A stretch of DNA of 64,000 nt, from the NCBI RefSeq assembly GCF_910592395.1, contig NC_088318.1:8744349-8808348 (forward strand). The letters run 5' to 3'. Position 1 is the first letter of the stretch; each line of letters begins with the position of its first letter. The notes beneath the pieces are model-generated. The model had not been told where the DNA came from and searched no databases. It saw nothing but the letters and a program-made list of their open reading frames with translations. Both the position numbers and the translations under genes were made by a program. Positions 51,034-62,577 of this stretch are shown here, in pieces. Source of the DNA: Lineus longissimus (taxonomy: Eukaryota > Nemertea > Pilidiophora > Heteronemertea > Lineidae).

Positions 51034-51157
51034 GTTCATTTTGTTAACCAACTCTTTATCTTCTTCGTTGCCTCATAATAACGGTACCGACACACACTTG
51101 ACCCTTGCCTTCACCTATCCATTTCAGCTGAGCGCCAGGCCCTTGGGCCTCTTGTTT

Positions 51158-51406
51158 TATCAAGTCTATATTGTTATAAAGCGAAAGTTTCTCTGCGTCG
51201 CTCTCACACATAAATTCCAAGCAGCCACGAAATTTCTTCTCTGATGATTTCTTCTGCTTGTAGCGCTCTTTTCTCTCACGAACCTTTGATGGACTGTCAG
51301 AAGGAAATCGTTTTCTTGGATTTTCAAGACATTCCCTGTCCTTTAATCGCAGTTGTTCTGTATCCTCATGGCTTTAACTGGATACAGATGATGTATCTTG
51401 GTCCAT
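51158..51406 (-). pseudogene. Kolobok-like transposase gene 2, N-terminal part
   Basis: From ATG at 51406: MDQDTSSVSS, a TAA codon, then SHEDTEQLRLKDRECLENP and a Lys/Arg-rich stretch (KVRERKERYKQKKSSEKKF), ending NNIDLI where D2 starts. It is placed here because removing D2 continues the frame into 47652. Possible DNA-binding region (basic), by inference. Confidence 0.6.
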
Positions 51407-51733
51407 GTCTGATTGTCTGATGAACTTCTCGTCTATCACTTATTTTTCAAGACTCTCCCTTTAACAATGAGCCAGCAGCCTTCCCTACTTCTGAATGGAA
51501 CTTTCTGTTCCATTCAGAGACTTTGTTATGTCCTAACCAGACAAATTAGAATGCCAAATGATAAGAACCATATGTGTGGAATCTTTATTTCATTTCATTT
51601 TCCCCAGAAACTGGCATTTCTGTCAGGTTCAAGTATCTTAGTCAAATGACCCATTGAATCCCATGAATGATGATTGAAGACTTCCTGGTACAGAACCCAA
51701 TTCATGCAGTGGGACCATCTCAGAATGTCTCAC

Positions 51734-51847
51734 ATGAAGTCATGTTTTGAAGTCATGTTTTGAAGATTTTTGAGTTTTCAGACATGAGTTTTCAGACATG
51801 AAGTCATGTTTTGAAGTCATGTTTTGAAGATTTTTGAGTTTTCAGAC
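51734..51847 (+). repeat. 50-bp direct repeat
   Basis: A 50-bp unit beginning ATGAAGTCATGTTTTGAAGT occurs twice (51734-51783 and 51798-51847) with a 14-bp spacer that itself repeats AGTTTTCAGAC. Simple local duplication. Confidence 0.8.
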
Positions 51848-52456
51848 AGTTTGAATATTCCCGAATGAATGAGACTCGATACACTGTCAATGAAAGTCTG
51901 GTAATACATCTCAAGAAGGCCAAAATCAACCATTTTATAGGGAAGAGCACCCTCCTATTTCATTTCTGAAATGGCCTCTGGTTCTTTGGCCAGGCATCTT
52001 GTTGCCAACATCTTGAACTTCTTAACATTGTTAGAAAGTGGAAGAAGTTACACTTTATCTCTAGCAAAACTAGCATTTCTGGAAGCTAAACTATTGAACA
52101 CAAAACATTGTTTGCCACCTCCATGAAAGTTGTACAGTACACCTAATAGGCACATGGCCATTTCCCGCCAAGTATTCAATTAAGCTATATTTAGGTGTTG
52201 TGCCAGCCAACCAGCAAATGCATGCTGCTGCCTGAGAAGTTATCAGCCAGGTATCATGCACTGCCTGACTCGTGCCACTGGGAACTAGCGGTACCCTCAT
52301 AAATTGTGTGTCTTTTCTAACAATATATAGCTCATTTGCTGTTGGAGCTAGAGCTTTGGAGTAATTGATAATGTTTTAGGATCTTTCCTGTACTTTTAGA
52401 TGGACTAGTTGTAATTTGTGAACTAAAATGTATTTTTGGGTAAAATCCTTGTTTTT

Positions 52457-52717
52457 TCAATAAAAACGTGCAAAATTTGCCAAATTATGTAACAAATTTA
52501 TTTTATTGTCCAAATCGGCATCATTCTCCGAACCAGAATCATTTTCAGACTTTAAATCACCGTCATCACTATCTATATCCGCAAATAGTTCCAATATTTC
52601 CTTGTCAGTGAGTGGTTTCGCCATGGTACTGCCTCAAACTTTGAAAGTGTGAGTATGGTAATTCTCAGACATGGGGTTGTACTCACGTAAATGCGAGTAT
52701 GGTATCAAGTGGGTTAA
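52457..52717 (-). mobile_element. 5' end of a piggyBac-like transposon with transposase N-terminus
   Basis: The TTAA at 52714-52717 adjoins a terminal sequence read on the - strand as CCCACTTGATACCATACTCG, followed by a subterminal repeat of 'gagtatggta'. The ATG at 52624 opens 55 codons: MAKPLTDKEILELFADIDSD and then an acidic Ser/Asp/Glu stretch, ending TGA at 52457. Start, acidic N-terminus and closeness to the TTAA end fit piggyBac-type transposases. The catalytic region is not found downstream, so the element is truncated or the frame decays. Confidence 0.6.
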
Positions 52718-55382
52718 CAGGCAAGGGCTCGGAGCCAGCAGATGACGAATATAAGCTCATGAGATATCCCCTATCTACTCCAGTAGGTTGGCTGAAACTC
52801 CTGCTAGGCCACTGCTGGAATCTTTGAAACCCACTACAATAGCCTACTCACCAGCACTTTCTTCAGCCAACTTCTCAAGTCCACCATTGTCAGATCGCAC
52901 CTGGCTCGTCCATCTCGCTCGCGCTCAAGTCTCTATACCTGGCATTGATTCTGTGCGCGTAGCGTCACTGTAGTACTGTAGAACAAGCTGAGTGAGTGGA
53001 TTAGCACCATGTACAGAGACTAGTCAGAGCAACACGGTGGCCAGTGGTACCAGTCTAACGATTGTTGGAATGCGCAGTGATTACGGAGAACTCATCTGAT
53101 CATCGGGCCGCGGGATTTATATCATAGGCGAACGCAACCAGTTGATCGTTTTTTTAGAATTTATGCATCTAAAATGGCATATCAATGCGTTTCCAATGTA
53201 AAAACAAGGCGTCTGAAAGGGTTATACATGCATACCTGCCGGGCCGTCCCTATTTAGTCCATAAATCCGTTAAAAAAAACCCGAGTCCAGAAAGTAGGGA
53301 TAACCCCTTTAAAAGTCCGGTTTTTAACTTTTTGGATTCCGTCATTTTGATTTTTAGTCGTTTCGTTGATTTCCGTGGGCCAATGTCAATCTCGCGCAAC
53401 TATCTCGCATATTCAGTTATGAGCACTGGGCTTTTCCATTGCGTGTTCAAGTTTCATTTTCTCTGCGTTGTGCAAGCCTGGTAACGATCAATAATGGTGG
53501 GTTTCACGTGATTTTTCTAGTCGATTTACGCATGCATTTACGTACCAATCACTGTTGTTTTGCCAAATTGACCTAGATTCTTACTGCACATGAGATAGGC
53601 TGCTGCAATGCATTTGATTTTACAGTAATCTGACTCGCGACTTGAGAGTCTTGAAGGTCCCCCAAAAAGTATGGAAAAAATTGAAATCTGCAGAAAAAAA
53701 TCATGAAGGGGTAAATCAGGGGTTGGCAGGTATGTACATGGATGCATTGTACTGGGGAGGGATGTCATTCGTTGCGGTTGGAGTGTTTTGGAGTGCGTCT
53801 ATAACGCCAGAACGCACCTTAATCACAACCCTGTGTGACCTTGCAACTAATGGACTTTTTCATGCGTAACAATAGGTATGCCCCTCTCCTTTTCACTCAT
53901 TGTGCCTAATGATGATGTCCTGCAATTTTTATCACATTGTCGTGAATACTTTATTATAATCAATTGTTTAGAGGGGGACTTACTTCTGTTGAGGTATTCA
54001 TGCCGTTCCCCCTTAACCCTTTTTGAATTTCATGCCAATGCACCTACGTCAATCACCTGATGCAATCAGCATCACGTATTGAAGATATATATTCAGTCAA
54101 AATTTTAGTTACTCTCAATATTTTTAGGTGTTTCTTTTGTCAGAATCTTATACATTTCCACAGATATAGATTCTTTACTCCATACTTGATTTCCATCATA
54201 TCCCATGTGACGCACAATTTTTAAAGAGATCGCGGTACTTCATGGAAAATCAGCAATTTTGCCACTTTTATCCTAGAAAAACTTTATTGACATCATTGTT
54301 ACACGTTTGGAGGATATTTTCATTCATTTTAGAGAACTTTACGAATTCATTTGACAATTTACCAAGTAGATTACACGTTTTGCCAATTTTTCTGAAAAGA
54401 TTTGGGTCCGTTTTTACTCTCTTCAAGGGATATTTTATCGAAGACAGACTTGGTATATAATGACTTTCTTTACATCACCTTGAAGATAAGAGTTCATGCT
54501 TTTCAGTGGTACCAAGCATCCTGGGGTATGATGAGTTTGTCTTTGCTTCTGGGTCTTTTGAAAACCTGAAATTTTAGGAAAATCGCCTGGAATACAGGAG
54601 TACGACGCACAAAAATCCCTGGGATCGAAAGAGTCAATTTATCATTTCATTCCTATATATGAACAAGGCAATATTGGTAACACACTCGAAACGAATGACA
54701 AAGATCACTGGCAAAGAAAGATTACCGCGAATGATGCACAATCACATGATCATCATAAAGTGCTCGCTGTCAGCAAATCATGCATTCATAAACACTAGTG
54801 GAAGCACCATGTGCGATTACAATCAAAACAAACACACCAAAAAAATCCGCAAAAAGGGCTAATAATCAGTCATCTACAAAACCATTTACCTTAATGCGAT
54901 TACAAATCAATTGACGGCATGATAGAACTTAAAGCGTTAAATACCACTACAAGAAAATTGTGTGTTTTAGGTCAGGCAGTTGTAGCAAAGGAACAGAAGT
55001 ATGTGTCTCAAATGCCAATTGCGTGCTTAAGGAGTCGCCTCTGTCCAATTTTTTTTTTAATCCCTGCCGATAATTTATTTATATATTTGAGTACAGCCAG
55101 GTCCACAAGTATGTATCCCATCGTACCGTATTCATGAGAAAACCAGCCCTGTAAAATATTTAGTCGCCCTCCAACTTCAAGTACCCCGCTGATACTACAC
55201 ACAGTGATGATCGGCATATTTACCTTATCTACCTAATGGCCAGCGTAACCAGTGATAACACTCATGACTAATTTACTGTGATGAGGAAAATTAGAAGTAA
55301 TTTGGTCGACTACAAGGCAACCAGGATGTGATAGCAAGATCGGTTATGTAACAACATATGTTGACCTCAGCCTTTGACCTCA
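52718..55382. other. ATP2C1 intron, no recognised feature
   Basis: Mostly unique-looking AT-rich sequence with short random frames. A small piece of the 36527/55383 repeat is at 55138-55165. Nothing else recognised. Confidence 0.5.
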
Positions 55383-55541
55383 GCAGGAGGTTACCTGGCT
55401 CAGACAAGCTGAGCGCTAAAGTCAATAAACTATTCCTCAGAAACTCTCCCCTCATCAAATATCCATCCCCCGGCATCTAAGGCATTTTCCATTAGTTGGT
55501 GGGGGATGGTTAGGAGATAATTTTTACAGGGCTGGTTTCCT
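55383..55541 (-). repeat. Repeat arm, inverted copy of 36527-36685
   Basis: Reverse complement begins GGAAACCAGCCCTGTAAAAA and ends GAGCCAGGTAACCTCC, like the arm at 36527, with only scattered substitutions. Confidence 0.7.
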
Positions 55542-55559
55542 TGTGTGTCCTAGGTTCTT

Positions 55560-56095
55560 GGTCGGTCCTTAATGCTATTACTTATTGATTTGACCTACTT
55601 TTCCAGGTCACAGAGGTAATTGGTGTAAATTGGCTGTTTGAGAGTATTTATGGCACATTTCTTAACCACTTAAGCTATTGAAACATAGTACACATGTTTC
55701 CCTATATCAGATAACCACTAATGCTTAAAAATTTTTGACCTGGCCAACGGGCCCAAAACGGAAAAGGTAAAAAGTGCAAGATCTTGCTTTATATTTTTGT
55801 GTTAGGTATTCCAAGCAAGTGTACATCACATGTCATATAAGTTTTGATTTGACCTACTTTTCAAGGTCAAAGAGGTCAAATGGCTAAAATTGGCCGTTTG
55901 AGTTTCTTAACCGCTAAAGCTAACAACGTGGTACACATGACCCTCTAGGTCACACCTCTGACGCCGAATTTTGGTTCTTTTATCAAAGATACATTACATA
56001 TCATACATGTTTTTGATTTGACCTTCTTTTCAAGGTCGCGTAAATTGCCATTTGAGTGTAACTATGGCACATTTCTTAACCGCTAAAGCTATGAA
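55560..56095 (+). repeat. F-type internal repeats
   Basis: At least two degenerate units with 'tttgacctacttttcaaggtc', 'agaggtcaaatggc', 'aaccgctaaagct' and 'acatcacat'. They end about 50 bp before the next ATP2C1 exon. Confidence 0.6.
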
Positions 56096-56142
56096 GGGTC
56101 AAGGGTTATATTTATTTTCACCCGTGGTATAATGTTTTTCAG

Positions 56143-56259
56143 GAGTATAGCTGCATTGAGTTTGATTACCCTCTCCACCTTGTTCCACCTGCCAAATCCT
56201 CTAAATGCAATGCAGATTCTATGGATCAACATCATTATGGATGGGCCTCCTGCTCAGAG
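56143..56259 (+). CDS. ATP2C1: ATP2C1 (SPCA) exon, transmembrane helices M5-M6
   Basis: 117 nt between acceptor AATGTTTTTCAG and donor GTGAGT. After the split Thr codon it reads [20 protein letters not shown] and [18 protein letters not shown] plus AG. The first part is M5. NIIMDGPPA is M6, where the Asn and Asp four residues apart form the single cation site of SPCA pumps. The [15 protein letters not shown] connection is diagnostic. Exit is phase 2, to an exon outside the window that should encode the M6-M7 loop. No stop or frameshift. Confidence 0.96.
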
Positions 56260-58831
56260 GTGAGTAATGGCTGTGTAGATCGTTTTAGCTCATGTGAGTG
56301 AGCTTATTCATCACGGTTTGTTGGTAGTATCTAAACAATTAATCTTTTTGAAATAAACAATCATGCGTCACAGGTTAAAAATAAAGAATAGGTAGAAAAA
56401 CGAATAGTTACTGAATAAATATAATTTATTATCTATTATAATCCAAACCCTATTTTGTTTATAAATCCTTAATAAGTCTAGATTGATTTTAGAACGCCCC
56501 TTAGTTTCTGCTCACTCATTCCCCCAATTTGCCTGTGTTCGAAACTGCTCCAAATGAGCCAGAAACAGTATAACCATCAACATATGGCATTGGTCGACTG
56601 ATTTGGGTAGTCCAACCAAGGAATTTGCCATGAGACTTCACCTTAATGGGTTAAAGCAATAGAGCCACCTAAAATGTAGTAACAGCATTAATTGAGCCCA
56701 AAGTAATTGAGATTATCTTTCAAATTTGCAAACTCTGGTTGATTATTGTTGAACCTTTGCAAAAATTTTGTAAGATGTACATTATGAAGTGTGATACCTC
56801 TCTTATGAGCGACTCGTTTTCGATTAAATTGTTATGGTAGGTTCTCCTAGCAAGCATACATCGCATATCATAAGGGTTTTCGATTTGACCCACTTTTCAA
56901 GGTCACAGAGGTCAAATGGCATAAATTGGCTGTTTGAGTGTAGCTATGGCATGTTTCTTAACCACTAAAGCTATGAACTTGAAATTTGGTACACATGACT
57001 CCCTACGTCATGTAACCTTAGACACTGAATTGCGATTTGATCTGCTTCTCCACTTGGCCACCAGGAGGCCAAAACTAAAAAACCTAAAAAGTCCAATATC
57101 TCACCTATTGGCTCAGCTTCTAGGTGAGTCTATACAATAGCGCAGTGTCTGTCGTCTGTCGTTGTCGTCGTCTTTCAAAAACAGTGGCACGTTTCTTTAC
57201 CGCTTTGTCCATGAACTTGAAACTTTGTACACTTGGCCCCTCAGGTCAGGTGACCTCTGACAATGAACGATACATCACATGTCGATCCGACTTTGGTTTG
57301 ACCTATATACTATACTTGTAGCATGTTTCTTAACCAGGATGAATCACTAACCACCAAATATCAATACGTTGAGCACAATGGCCAATGGCCATTTCATTAG
57401 TGACTTGTTTTCGATGATATTTTTAGGGTAGGTACTCCTAGCAAGGATACATCACATGTCATACCGACTTTGGTGTGACCTATATACTATACATGTTTCT
57501 TAACCAGGATGAATTCCTAACCACCAAATATCAAGACGATGAGCACAATGGCCCCTGGCCATTTCATTATGAGGGAATAATCATTATTTACTAGCAGGCT
57601 TTTTATGCTCCCAGATATGAAGAGGGTTCTGTGTTCTTCGGGTTCTCTAGTCATCAGTCTGGTGTTCCTCAACAAGAGTTGAGTGTCTTCCAGTCTCTCG
57701 GCCTGCAAAAACCCTTTCCAGCCAATTTTTTATGCATTTACCATTCAGCAACATATTGGTGGGGGAAAATCCTGACCCCTTACCTCATGAACTGGCTGCC
57801 CAGGTACAACCACATGCAATTGTCTCAAGGAAGCCACCAGTGCCTACCACTGAAAAGGAAGGTTAATGATGTTTGAAAGTTGTGGTTAGGGTACCGTCAA
57901 AGGGGTTCCCTTCCTCGCCCTGGGTTAAATGTGTCACAGGACTTATGGACTGTACCATCATGAAGGTCTGGTAGTTCCACTCCATTGCCCTGTGCCAAGC
58001 AGCTCGGAAGGACTTATTGAGAGGCCAATGCATGGGGGGTCTGGGGGAGGTCTTCCCCCCCAATTGCACTGGTTAAAAAATATCAGAAGGACAGGGATTT
58101 AGGGGGCTCCCCCATGTCAACAGTTGCATGTGTTCACTAGAGCCTGACTTTACATATAAATATGCCATAGTGCCTGACAAGGATAGTCCGAACGCCTTTC
58201 CAGGCGGACATTTTCAATTTCTACACTGGCTATTGTGATGATGCAGTTCAGTTACTGCTAAAGAGATACACAGAGAAAACTGCCTATCAAAACCAAAAAT
58301 TGCTGGAAGAAATTACAGCAGGTTCCCAACCAAGGGGTTTTGGGGGGGCGACCTAAAGGCGTTGCACGCTTACTAGGGCACTACACTGACAATATTATCC
58401 CGGTTTAAGTGACTTGTTTTTGCGCTAAATTTTTTTGTAAATGCTCCTACTTTTCAAGGTGGATGAGGTCAAATGGCTTAAATTGACCGTTTGAGTCTAA
58501 CTGTGGTAGGTTTCTTAACCACTAATGCTATGAACTTGAAACTTGGTACACATTTCCCCCTATGTCAGATAACCTCTGACGCCAAATATCGGTTCGATCT
58601 TGTTCTTGAATTGGCCAGCAGAGGACTAAAACTGAAAAGATAAAAATAGCAATATCTATTTTATGGTAGTTACTCCAAGCAAGAATACAGCACATATCTT
58701 ACAAATTTTGATTTGACCTACTTTTCAAGGTCACAGAGGTGAAATGGCTTAAATTAACTATGGCACATTTCTTAACGCAGAGCTTCGCACCCGTACGTAA
58801 TTTACGTATTAGTTATGCAGAACCATATCTA
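56260..58831. repeat. ATP2C1 intron with F-type repeat copies
   Basis: 56284 has a short 5' hairpin motif (TTTTAGCTCATGTGAGTGAG). 56760-57110 holds F-type units. 57109-57560 begins with another 5' end (TTGGCTCAGCTTCTAGGTGA) and contains a roughly 185-bp local duplication ('aaccaggatgaatc', 'gagcacaatggcc'). 58440-58790 is another F unit. 57600-57870 and 58190-58330 have short coding-like frames (for example DIFNFYTGYCDDAVQLLLKR) that I could not assign. About 58040-58180 is shared with the middle of the element at 48719-49947. Confidence 0.5.
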
Positions 58832-60218
58832 CAGTGTTCTCGCCAGGATTTCAATCAAACGGGGCGCAGCTGGCCGGAGGCCAGCTCCTATATGCACCGC
58901 AGGCGCATTTTTGGCGGGGGTCCGGGGGCCCTTCCCCGGAAAAATTTTGAAACCTAGATGCTCTGAGGTGCAATTTCAGGCCTAATTCTGATGATATAAA
59001 ACGACATTGCAGCGTTAGTATCGTAGGCAAAACATTTTGCTTCACGGAAATTTGCGGCGTCACGTCGGTCGGCGGGAGGAACGTATGGCGGGTATCCAAG
59101 TAAATACTAGTATTCAAACCGTTACATACGCAGGGCTGTTTACTTGTACGTTTCAACCGTATTTTGTACGTTTTCCGATGTTCGTGCAGCGCTGTACGGT
59201 CTGGTACACTATATCATACGGAGAGATAAAAAGTTGTGTTTGTACGGGCGGGCACTCAACATAAAAATAACCACCTGAAGACAGTTTATACGATAAAAAA
59301 AATGAAGTTGTACGAATAAAAAATTCACTGGTTCCAAAAAAAATTTGATCCCCCTTGCCCTCCTGCTTGCTCCCCGGACCCCGACATCGTCAAAGCACAT
59401 GGTATTTTGTAACCAGATAGCGGTGCCAAATATAGATGCGCAGTAGCCAACTGCGCATCCCGCAGCCCACGGATGCGCAGTAACGAACTGCGCAAGCCCT
59501 GTGCTTTTTCATGATGACATGATGATGATCGATGTTTCTATACATGTACAATGTTAACTTTATTAAAAATTTGTAGAGGCCTTAGGCCTCTACAAGCGTA
59601 GACCGTAGGCTGCCATCCCGAAAATTTCCAGTGACTCGCCTGCCAAGTTGCCATCCTTAGCCGCCTTGGCGGATTTTTCACCGGCCAAGCCAAATAAAAT
59701 TCACATATCTTCTCGTTTGATCCCTTTGTACCCTGTATATCAATTGAAAGAGACTGCTGATTTTTTACGCCGACAGCTATTATCATCCACCTGCGGCACA
59801 CCTGCAAGCACTCTTTTTATCATAATTAAAAACAACCGCCCCCGCTCTGCCGCTAGCCGATCGTACAGGTGCTCTTTTGTCCACTTCCTTGACCTTGTTG
59901 CCAAGGCTACGGGTTATTGTTATTGGCCGACCGTCGTCTGCCGGAACACGTGGATAGTAATGGTAGTAGGCCCTACTGCTGTACCGGGTAATTGAGATGG
60001 CTGGCAGTCGGGTTGCGGTGGGATAATTGATCGTTGACTGACGGCGGAATGTTTATATGCGATATTTACAGCTGTGTTTGTGTAACTATTGGCTTGGATT
60101 TAAGCATGGCGAAGGTGAATTTAAAGAGGGCGGCTGCAAATTTAACAGGGCGGGCTAATTTTAGACGGGGCGCATTAAACGGGGAGCGCCCCGTTTAAAT
60201 GGCCTGGCGAGAACACTG
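58832..60218. mobile_element. hAT-type nonautonomous TIR element
   Basis: TIRs CAGTGTTCTCGCCAGG...CCTGGCGAGAACACTG with adjacent AACGGGGCGC/GCGCCCCGTT. The CAGTG start is usual for hAT elements. No clean 8-bp TSD is visible. 1387 bp. Open frames inside are short and unassigned. Confidence 0.72.
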
Positions 60219-60601
60219 GTCTAAATACGTAAGTACGTAATTCATCCTAATCCGTACACATATTTCAACTTATAATATACGCAAAATTAGTCAAAATACG
60301 AATTGAAAAAAGAAATGATTGTTATAGATTTTGTGTTCTTTTACATTTTTCCCCATTAAATAACCTTTCTTGCACCCATACTCCTCCTGACCCCTCCTGA
60401 AGGCCCAACCCTTTCTGAAAGTCAATTCCCGCGAAAGTCGCTTCCCACGCAGATGATGAAGTATATTTCATGGTAGTGGCACCTATCAGCAGACAATTCA
60501 ACTAATATTGATTTTTCATAGTCTCGCTCGCAGCACTGCAGTGTGTAGTGGTAAAGCAAAACAACTGCAACTTCTGATTTGCTTGAGACTAGCTCTTCAA
60601 A

Positions 60602-62577
60602 ATGGCGGACTACCTGAGCGAAACCCCAAAATCCGATGATTCTTATGATATTCTTGATAATTCTGGATGGGTAGAAAAATGCACCCGCACCCGCTGTCAA
60701 GCAGAGACTCTTGGGCATTCTCTGCCTGGCGTTGCAGAAGAAGTCAACAGGTGAGTCGTCTATTGGTTTAGTTCCACTGACTCAAGTTTGAATATAAAAA
60801 ACTATAATATAAACATCGAGTTTGAATAATATTATTGCAACCAATGCTCAGTTTTGTTTTAATAAATTTTATGAAACAAATATTGATGGCCTGGTTGTTA
60901 GTGAAGTCAACAATTGCATTTGACTCTGATAATGCACCTGTCATGCTTAGGAGTGGAAATGGAGCAATTGCAACTCTGCTAAGCAGGGAAGGAGCATCCT
61001 CAGATGTACTTATCAGGTTGCCCATGCCATCTCATACACATCGGTGCAAAAAAGGCAGCAGCTGTCCTCCAATTCACACCCTTTGGGATTGAGGAAGCAC
61101 TGGTAGACACATACTACTACTTCGACAAAAGCAGTAACCGCCTCGGGGAATTGGAAAAATGGCAACAATTTTACGAGGTGGAACATATGAAAGCTCTCAA
61201 GTATGTGTCAGTTAGATGGTTGTCTGCAGGTGTTTGTCTACGTAGAGAATTGGCGGGCTCTGAAAGAGCTTTTCAGAGATGCTGTTGCAGCCTTACCCGA
61301 TGGTGAGAATGACTGCAGGGAACGAAGGCTGTTTATAAGTTCTATTGTTCGCCTACAAACATGTTGCTCTGTCTTTTTCTCCGGCATAGTATGCAGGTGT
61401 TTGACACAGCAAACACACACCTTCAGCAGCGTGCCCCACTTATCTATGTCCTTAGGCAGGACTTACACAAGTTAGCTTGGGACCTGCTGCTTCGCTTCAA
61501 GCTACCCGGTGTCTTGAGAGGAAAGGCTGTAACCGAAGTGAACTTGACAACAGACTTGGGTCAGAGAAAAGATGAAGAACTGTTCATTGGTGAGGATGCT
61601 CGCAATTTCCTTTATGATGGAGATAATTATTCAAGAGACCACCAGATCAAGGACTTTTACTCCGGCGTCCGAAAATTTTTCATAACTGCATGCACATATC
61701 TGAAAGACAAACCTAACCCTAAATGACACTCTTCTTTGGCATGCTGAGGTTGCAGACAGCAGCCAGCGGATAAATGGTGTGCAGACAGCTGACCTCCAAT
61801 ACTTCCTGGATACCTTCCCATCAATGATACCGCGAGGTAAGTGCATTGTTGAAGCAGTAAAACGAAATCTGGCATCTTCCGTAGATGGTAGGCCCCATAG
61901 AATGACTCTGAATACTAATCTAGTTTGGCTTTACCAGCCACTTCAGTGTGAAAATATGTATTTCAAAAGTAGTAATTGGTACTTCAGACCCCTTGGGGGT
62001 TATGACAGCTAAAGTAATAGATTGATTCTAGAAAAGAAATTAGAGAGTGATCAAAGATAAACCTTTTGTCATATGTTTTCTGTCAGTTCCTCTACAAAAG
62101 GTTTTTATTCATTGTTACCTGTCCACTGCAGTTTAACGAAAATATCTGAAGCATCTGCTGCTGTGTAATGTGCTCTCATCTTGATTTCAGGTGTCCAAAG
62201 GGAAACAATTGAACTTGAATTTTCACAATATCAATCAGAGAATGAAATTCCAGTAGCTGAAGATGATGACATTGATACGAGGTGGGTTCAAATAGGCAAA
62301 ATGGAAGATGGAGGAGGAGTGCCCAAGTTCGAGAACCTAGCACGTGTTGTTTTGGGCATCCTTCAATACCTCATTCAAATGACCAATGTGATTGTATCTT
62401 TTCATCTGTTCGACAGAACAAAACATGGAAGAGGGGTAGCCTTGCCCCAGGAACCACAGAGGCATTGATCTTGATGAAAGGAAGTCCAGGGGAGGCACAT
62501 AACAGGGTGTATACTACAGAGAAATTGAAGCAGATCAAGTCTGCATACTACCAGCACCATAAGAATAAGAATCAGTA
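60602..62577 (+). pseudogene. hAT-like transposase relic with introns
   Basis: A possible first exon (60602-60750) reads MADYLSETPKSDDSYDILDN and so on, with a GTGAGT donor. Later blocks: FDSDNAPVMLRSGNG (about 60920, catalytic Asp region); CPCHLIHIGAKKAAA; ALVDTYYYFDKSSNR; YVSVRWLSAGVCL (conserved RW); QRAPLIYVLRQDLHKL; FLYDGDNY...FYSGVRKF; then, after donor GTAAGT at 61836 and an acceptor at 62190 with matching phase, TIELEFSQYQ and DTRWVQIGKM. A C-terminal dimerisation-like segment follows (FSSVRQNKTWKRGSLAPGTTEA). Frameshifts near 61015, 61245, 61360, 61727 and 62400 disable it. It resembles the intron-bearing hAT-derived genes of animals. Confidence 0.75.

Larger units (their letters stand above)
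47653..51157 (+). mobile_element. Gene-like nonautonomous element D, copy 2
   Basis: 5' TTTTTAGCTCAGCTGACAAA plus GTCAGCGGAGCTAG hairpin, and 3' TTCAGCTGAGCGCCAGGCCC followed by TTGGGCCTCTTGTTT (second hairpin). Removing it rejoins the frame of the Kolobok-like exon (...NNIDLI|HLGGG), which fixes both ends and shows no TSD. Contents are shared with D1: a possible 54-codon frame ending NSKNEKSARSDLY, the MAVVAASMK exon with GTGAGT, an 81-nt exon-like segment, the tandem repeat and AATAAA. A 9-bp-TSD element (48719-49947) is nested inside. Insertion without TSD and a 3' terminal hairpin are Helitron-like, but the end is CTTGTTT rather than CTRR. Confidence 0.8.
37130..51406 (-). pseudogene. Kolobok-like DDE transposase gene 2, interrupted by three TEs
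   Basis: Read on the - strand. The ATG is at 51406 (MDQDTSSVSS, then one TAA near 51376). Basic segment ENPRKRFPSDSPSKVRER ends at 51158, where D2 intervenes. It resumes at 47652 (LGGGTISKISNYRFLNE... to CQNGAHK at 47296), is cut by the LINE, and resumes at 43954 with SWTTSPHVEGGHFLTNIRMA. The catalytic region follows: DIATDARHCW, VHAHDSKPEI, LDTWHMTKN, VESFNNVIL and the family words NLAVLDWNE. A GTATAT donor at 42816 and a TAG acceptor at 37840 define an intron holding the Gypsy element. The last exon (37839-37130) has the Cys cluster CNLCYCQPC and PYMGHMWN. All junctions keep frame. The DDE layout resembles gene 1 at 1-2309. Confidence 0.8.

Noticed and set aside
53642-54460. Short + strand genes in the intron
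   Set aside because: Frames of 60-75 codons without motifs in AT-rich unique sequence, as expected by chance.
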